Shown piece by piece: positions 61,922 to 64,000 of a stretch of 64,000 nucleotides of DNA. Positions within the stretch are counted from its first letter, which is position 1. Every line of letters starts with the position of its first letter. The position numbers and the translations under genes were made by a program. Origin of the DNA: Aequoribacter fuscus (GTDB lineage Bacteria > Pseudomonadota > Gammaproteobacteria > Pseudomonadales > Halieaceae); assembly GCF_009910365.1 (NCBI RefSeq), contig NZ_CP036423.1, positions 124,001 to 188,000 of the forward strand, given 5' to 3'. Below the pieces are notes generated by a model. That model was not told the DNA's origin, did no database searches, and saw only the letters and a program-made list of their open reading frames with translations.

Positions 61922-62596
61922 ATGCCTAATATCCGAAAGCTCAGAACTATTTCGCAAGAAGAGGATGTCGCTCGGGCCGCGCAGGGCATAGTCTTTGTCG
62001 TGGACGACGATGCAGGTATCCGCAGTGCTTATCATCGGTTGTTCACTTTGGAGGGCTTTTTGTGCCTTCCGTATGAAAACGCCGAAGCATTTTTACTTCG
62101 CGCCGAGCAGGCTGTCGAAACGTTATCTGGCCCCCGCTGCTTGCTCTGCGACGTGGGTTTGCCCGGGATGAGTGGTTTGGCACTGCAAGCTGAAATTGCA
62201 GATCGGCAGCACATTATGCCCATTATTTTTATGAGTGGTGTCAGTTCTGAGGTGGAAGTGGTTCAAGCCTACAAAACCGGCGGGCATGCGTTTTTGTTAA
62301 AACCGGTCGATATCGATGAACTACTCGATACCATTGCTGCCGCTTTGACTCTAAGTGGTAGTCGACAACAAGAGCAAACTGAAGTTGCGGCGCTAAAATC
62401 CTTGGTCGTGCAGCTAACCGAGCGCGAGCGCGCGGTAATTCGATTGGTGCTTGAAGGCTTAACCAATCCGCAGATTGGCGAGCGGCTGCACATTGCGCTG
62501 CGGACTGTGAAGGTGCACCGCCAACACGCCATGGAGAAGTTGGGCGTTTCAAACTTGGTAGAGCTCACCCGACTTGCAGAGCGCGGTGATATTTAG
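61922..62596 (+). CDS. FixJ/NarL-type LuxR response regulator
   Basis: Output regulator of 224 residues. An N-terminal REC domain has FVVDDDAGIRSAYHRLF, phospho-acceptor D77 in LLCDVGLPGMSG and lysine in FLLKPVD. A Q-rich linker and a C-terminal LuxR-type HTH follow: LTERERAVIRLVLEGLTNPQ, then RTVKVHRQHAMEKLGVSNL. It lies 22 nt after the second kinase. The arrangement of D-S-type REC with FixJ helix-turn-helix predicts a transcription activator controlled by one or both kinases. Confidence 0.9.
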   Translation: MPNIRKLRTISQEEDVARAAQGIVFVVDDDAGIRSAYHRLFTLEGFLCLPYENAEAFLLRAEQAVETLSGPRCLLCDVGLPGMSGLALQAEIADRQHIMPIIFMSGVSSEVEVVQAYKTGGHAFLLKPVDIDELLDTIAAALTLSGSRQQEQTEVAALKSLVVQLTERERAVIRLVLEGLTNPQIGERLHIALRTVKVHRQHAMEKLGVSNLVELTRLAERGDI

Positions 62597-62731
62597 CAGT
62601 AGCGCTTTTCGTTTTAGGGGGCATGCCCTGATGACTAGGCTGGTAAGTTCTTAACAAATCGGGGAATGATATGGTGTACGCCTCACGCTCGTTTTAATCT
62701 GCGCCGACCGATCACCACTTCATGCTGAGTT

Positions 62732-63082
62732 ATGAACAGACGTGCGCATACGCGTATTCCTATATCGAGTAAGGCCTTACTTGCTGTAGAGCAACGGTAT
62801 TACTCTTGTTCGCTCATCGATTGCTCTCGGCAGGGTTTAGCCGTTGCTATCGATCTACCCTTAATCCTTACGTTGGGCTCAGAGGCTGTACTTTTGTCGA
62901 ATTTTTGCGGACAGGACTTTAAGTGTACGGTGCGTCTTCAGTACAAGACTGCGCGGCGCCTTGGGTTTCAAATTGTTGGTTTAGATCACCGAGACGCCAG
63001 CGTATTGAAGCAGCTGCTGTCTCAGTCTGCCGTAGATCATGCGCTGTCGTACGATCGGTTTGGGGCTTTGCAGTTTGATTAG
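62732..63082 (+). CDS. Stand-alone PilZ-domain protein
   Basis: Probable cyclic-di-GMP receptor of 116 residues. The RxxxR motif is in NRRAHTRIPI and the second motif in IDCSRQGLAVAID (D/NxSxxG). The beta barrel ends near RLGFQIVGL. Both cyclic-di-GMP contact motifs are intact. It lies 135 nt after the FixJ-type gene and overlaps by 4 nt the convergent EAL-like gene. Confidence 0.85.
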   Translation: MNRRAHTRIPISSKALLAVEQRYYSCSLIDCSRQGLAVAIDLPLILTLGSEAVLLSNFCGQDFKCTVRLQYKTARRLGFQIVGLDHRDASVLKQLLSQSAVDHALSYDRFGALQFD

Positions 63083-63975
63083 GCGATGTCGATGTAATCG
63101 ACACCGCTTTCTTGCAGGTAGTTGATGTAGAGGGGCTCGTTAACGGCTTTCGCCATAGTCAATAGGTTAAGCGATTGCGCGATCTGCAAGCCGGCCTCAA
63201 ATATCAGCGATGCGCGGGTGGATTCGGCTGCTGCTTTGCTCATGGTTCGTGAAAAATGCGCCATGTCGAATAAGGGGTGCGCCAAGAGTTTGATATCGGT
63301 ATCGCCTGCGCCCACTTCGCCCAACATAAATTTAAACCCTTTGGACTTAAGATCCTCCAGGCTTTGCCAGTGTTCCGGCAACAATTGGTTCGCTGAAGAC
63401 TCGTGAATTCGCAACCAAAGCCTTTCGGGTACGATGTCGGAATCCATTAAACGTGAGCTCATTGCTGAAAAATTGGCCAAATTCAGTAAGATTTTTTCTG
63501 GTACCAATAAGGCGATATTATCCACCGAGGAACGGTCCTGCCCAAGTTTGATCATGGGCAGTAATTGTGTCGACTGGATGCGTGCCAGAGCATTAGATAG
63601 GCCAAGGTTCTGCAGAGCGATAATGAGCTCTTCTGCCGTTTTCTCTGGCTGCGTTTCATCGTGCCAGAGTAATTTCAATTCCTTGATCGAAGGGAGGTCG
63701 TCGCGGTCTTTTAAGGTATTTACTGTGCTCAGGCGTATGTCGTTGTTGATCAGCCCCTTTTTTAGTCGATCGCGCTGTGCGCTGCTCAATTTGGCGTTTA
63801 TGTCTTGAGGTGCTTCGAAAAATTCGGGTCGATTATGGGACTCTAAGTAGGCCTTTAGTTTTAGCGCTTGTGCGGCCACTAAGTGGAATTCGCTGGGCGT
63901 TATGTGTTGTTGTAACAGGACTAGACTCAATGGCGTGTCGGTTTTTGAGCGGTCTTGGTGGAGGTGTTTAAGCAT
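63079..63975 (-). CDS. Degenerate EAL-like protein, possibly partial
   Basis: The ATG at 63973-63975 gives 298 residues, but the frame stays open to the window edge, so the protein may begin outside. The C-terminal half follows an EAL barrel pattern: LWLRIHESSANQLLPEHW, LKSKGFKFMLGEVGAGDTDI, PLFDMAHFSRTM and the final QESGVDYIDIA. The catalytic EAL, DDFGTG-like and KxD residues are missing (GEVGAG replaces DDFGTG), so it should not hydrolyse cyclic-di-GMP. The N-terminal TPLSLVLLQQHITPSEFHLV could be a worn GGDEF domain. Likely a ligand-binding or protein-interaction module. Confidence 0.6.
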   Translation of the reverse strand: MLKHLHQDRSKTDTPLSLVLLQQHITPSEFHLVAAQALKLKAYLESHNRPEFFEAPQDINAKLSSAQRDRLKKGLINNDIRLSTVNTLKDRDDLPSIKELKLLWHDETQPEKTAEELIIALQNLGLSNALARIQSTQLLPMIKLGQDRSSVDNIALLVPEKILLNLANFSAMSSRLMDSDIVPERLWLRIHESSANQLLPEHWQSLEDLKSKGFKFMLGEVGAGDTDIKLLAHPLFDMAHFSRTMSKAAAESTRASLIFEAGLQIAQSLNLLTMAKAVNEPLYINYLQESGVDYIDIA

Positions 63976-64000
63976 TACTCTGAACGCTTCTTGTCCTGCT

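Noticed and set aside
63434-63808. 124-codon plus-strand frame over the EAL-like gene
   Set aside because: Ser/Arg-rich antisense frame without a ribosome site; the minus-strand frame shows the EAL-like pattern.

Overview
The window comes from the chromosome of a Gammaproteobacterium. The order trpGDC, a Vfr-type CRP gene, an OsmC-like gene and coq7, together with lptD-surA-pdxA-rsmA-apaG-apaH and amgK-murU, is the arrangement of pseudomonads and of marine groups such as Cellvibrionales. The 16S gene is gammaproteobacterial in type. Placing it near Halieaceae or Spongiibacteraceae is an inference; a 16S search would settle it. Almost everything before 43.5 kb is core housekeeping. || Layout. 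1-7.4 kb (minus): tRNA end repair (cca, partial), then apaH, apaG, rsmA, pdxA, surA, lptD. 7.5-13.9 kb (plus): amgK-murU (cell-wall sugar recycling), rpe, then trpE and trpGDC. 13.9-25.0 kb: a CRP/Vfr gene, an OsmC-like gene, coq7, purD-purH, a short fis behind dusB, prmA, accC-accB, aroQ, dsbD. 25.1-32.9 kb: a copper chaperone, a DUF2333 protein, a pentapeptide protein, a PfkB kinase, PBP1b, a TPR lipoprotein, a ModF-like ATPase, a Nudix hydrolase. 32.9-43.5 kb: an uncharacterised secreted protein, hemB-hemL-hemJ, a CLC channel, argC, erpA, anmK, an M23 endopeptidase, tyrS. || 43.5-49.15 kb is a complete rRNA operon (P1 promoter, 16S, tRNA-Ile, tRNA-Ala, 23S, 5S, terminator), with 16S and 23S each flanked by pairing processing stems. 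Just downstream, a complete IS66-family element (49220-51700) with 25-bp inverted repeats and an 8-bp target duplication has split a palindrome-rich sequence. Beyond it lies a second partial copy of the 5S 3' end and the rRNA terminator. || 52-64 kb is the accessory part. It starts with a two-gene unit: a helix-turn-helix protein of the DUF6502 type and an overlapping DUF5666 lipoprotein. A perfect 42-bp palindrome covers the leader and start codon of the first gene. Then come a GabD-type aldehyde dehydrogenase, an NTF2-like protein and a short-chain dehydrogenase. Next, divergent from an XRE-type regulator, is a compact phosphorelay: a receiver-only protein, two different multi-pass histidine kinases with abutting or overlapping frames, and a FixJ-type LuxR response regulator. 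A PilZ protein and a degenerate EAL-like protein follow, hinting at cyclic-di-GMP input or output. The DUF6502/DUF5666 unit with its palindrome and the dual-kinase relay are the most promising little-described systems here.
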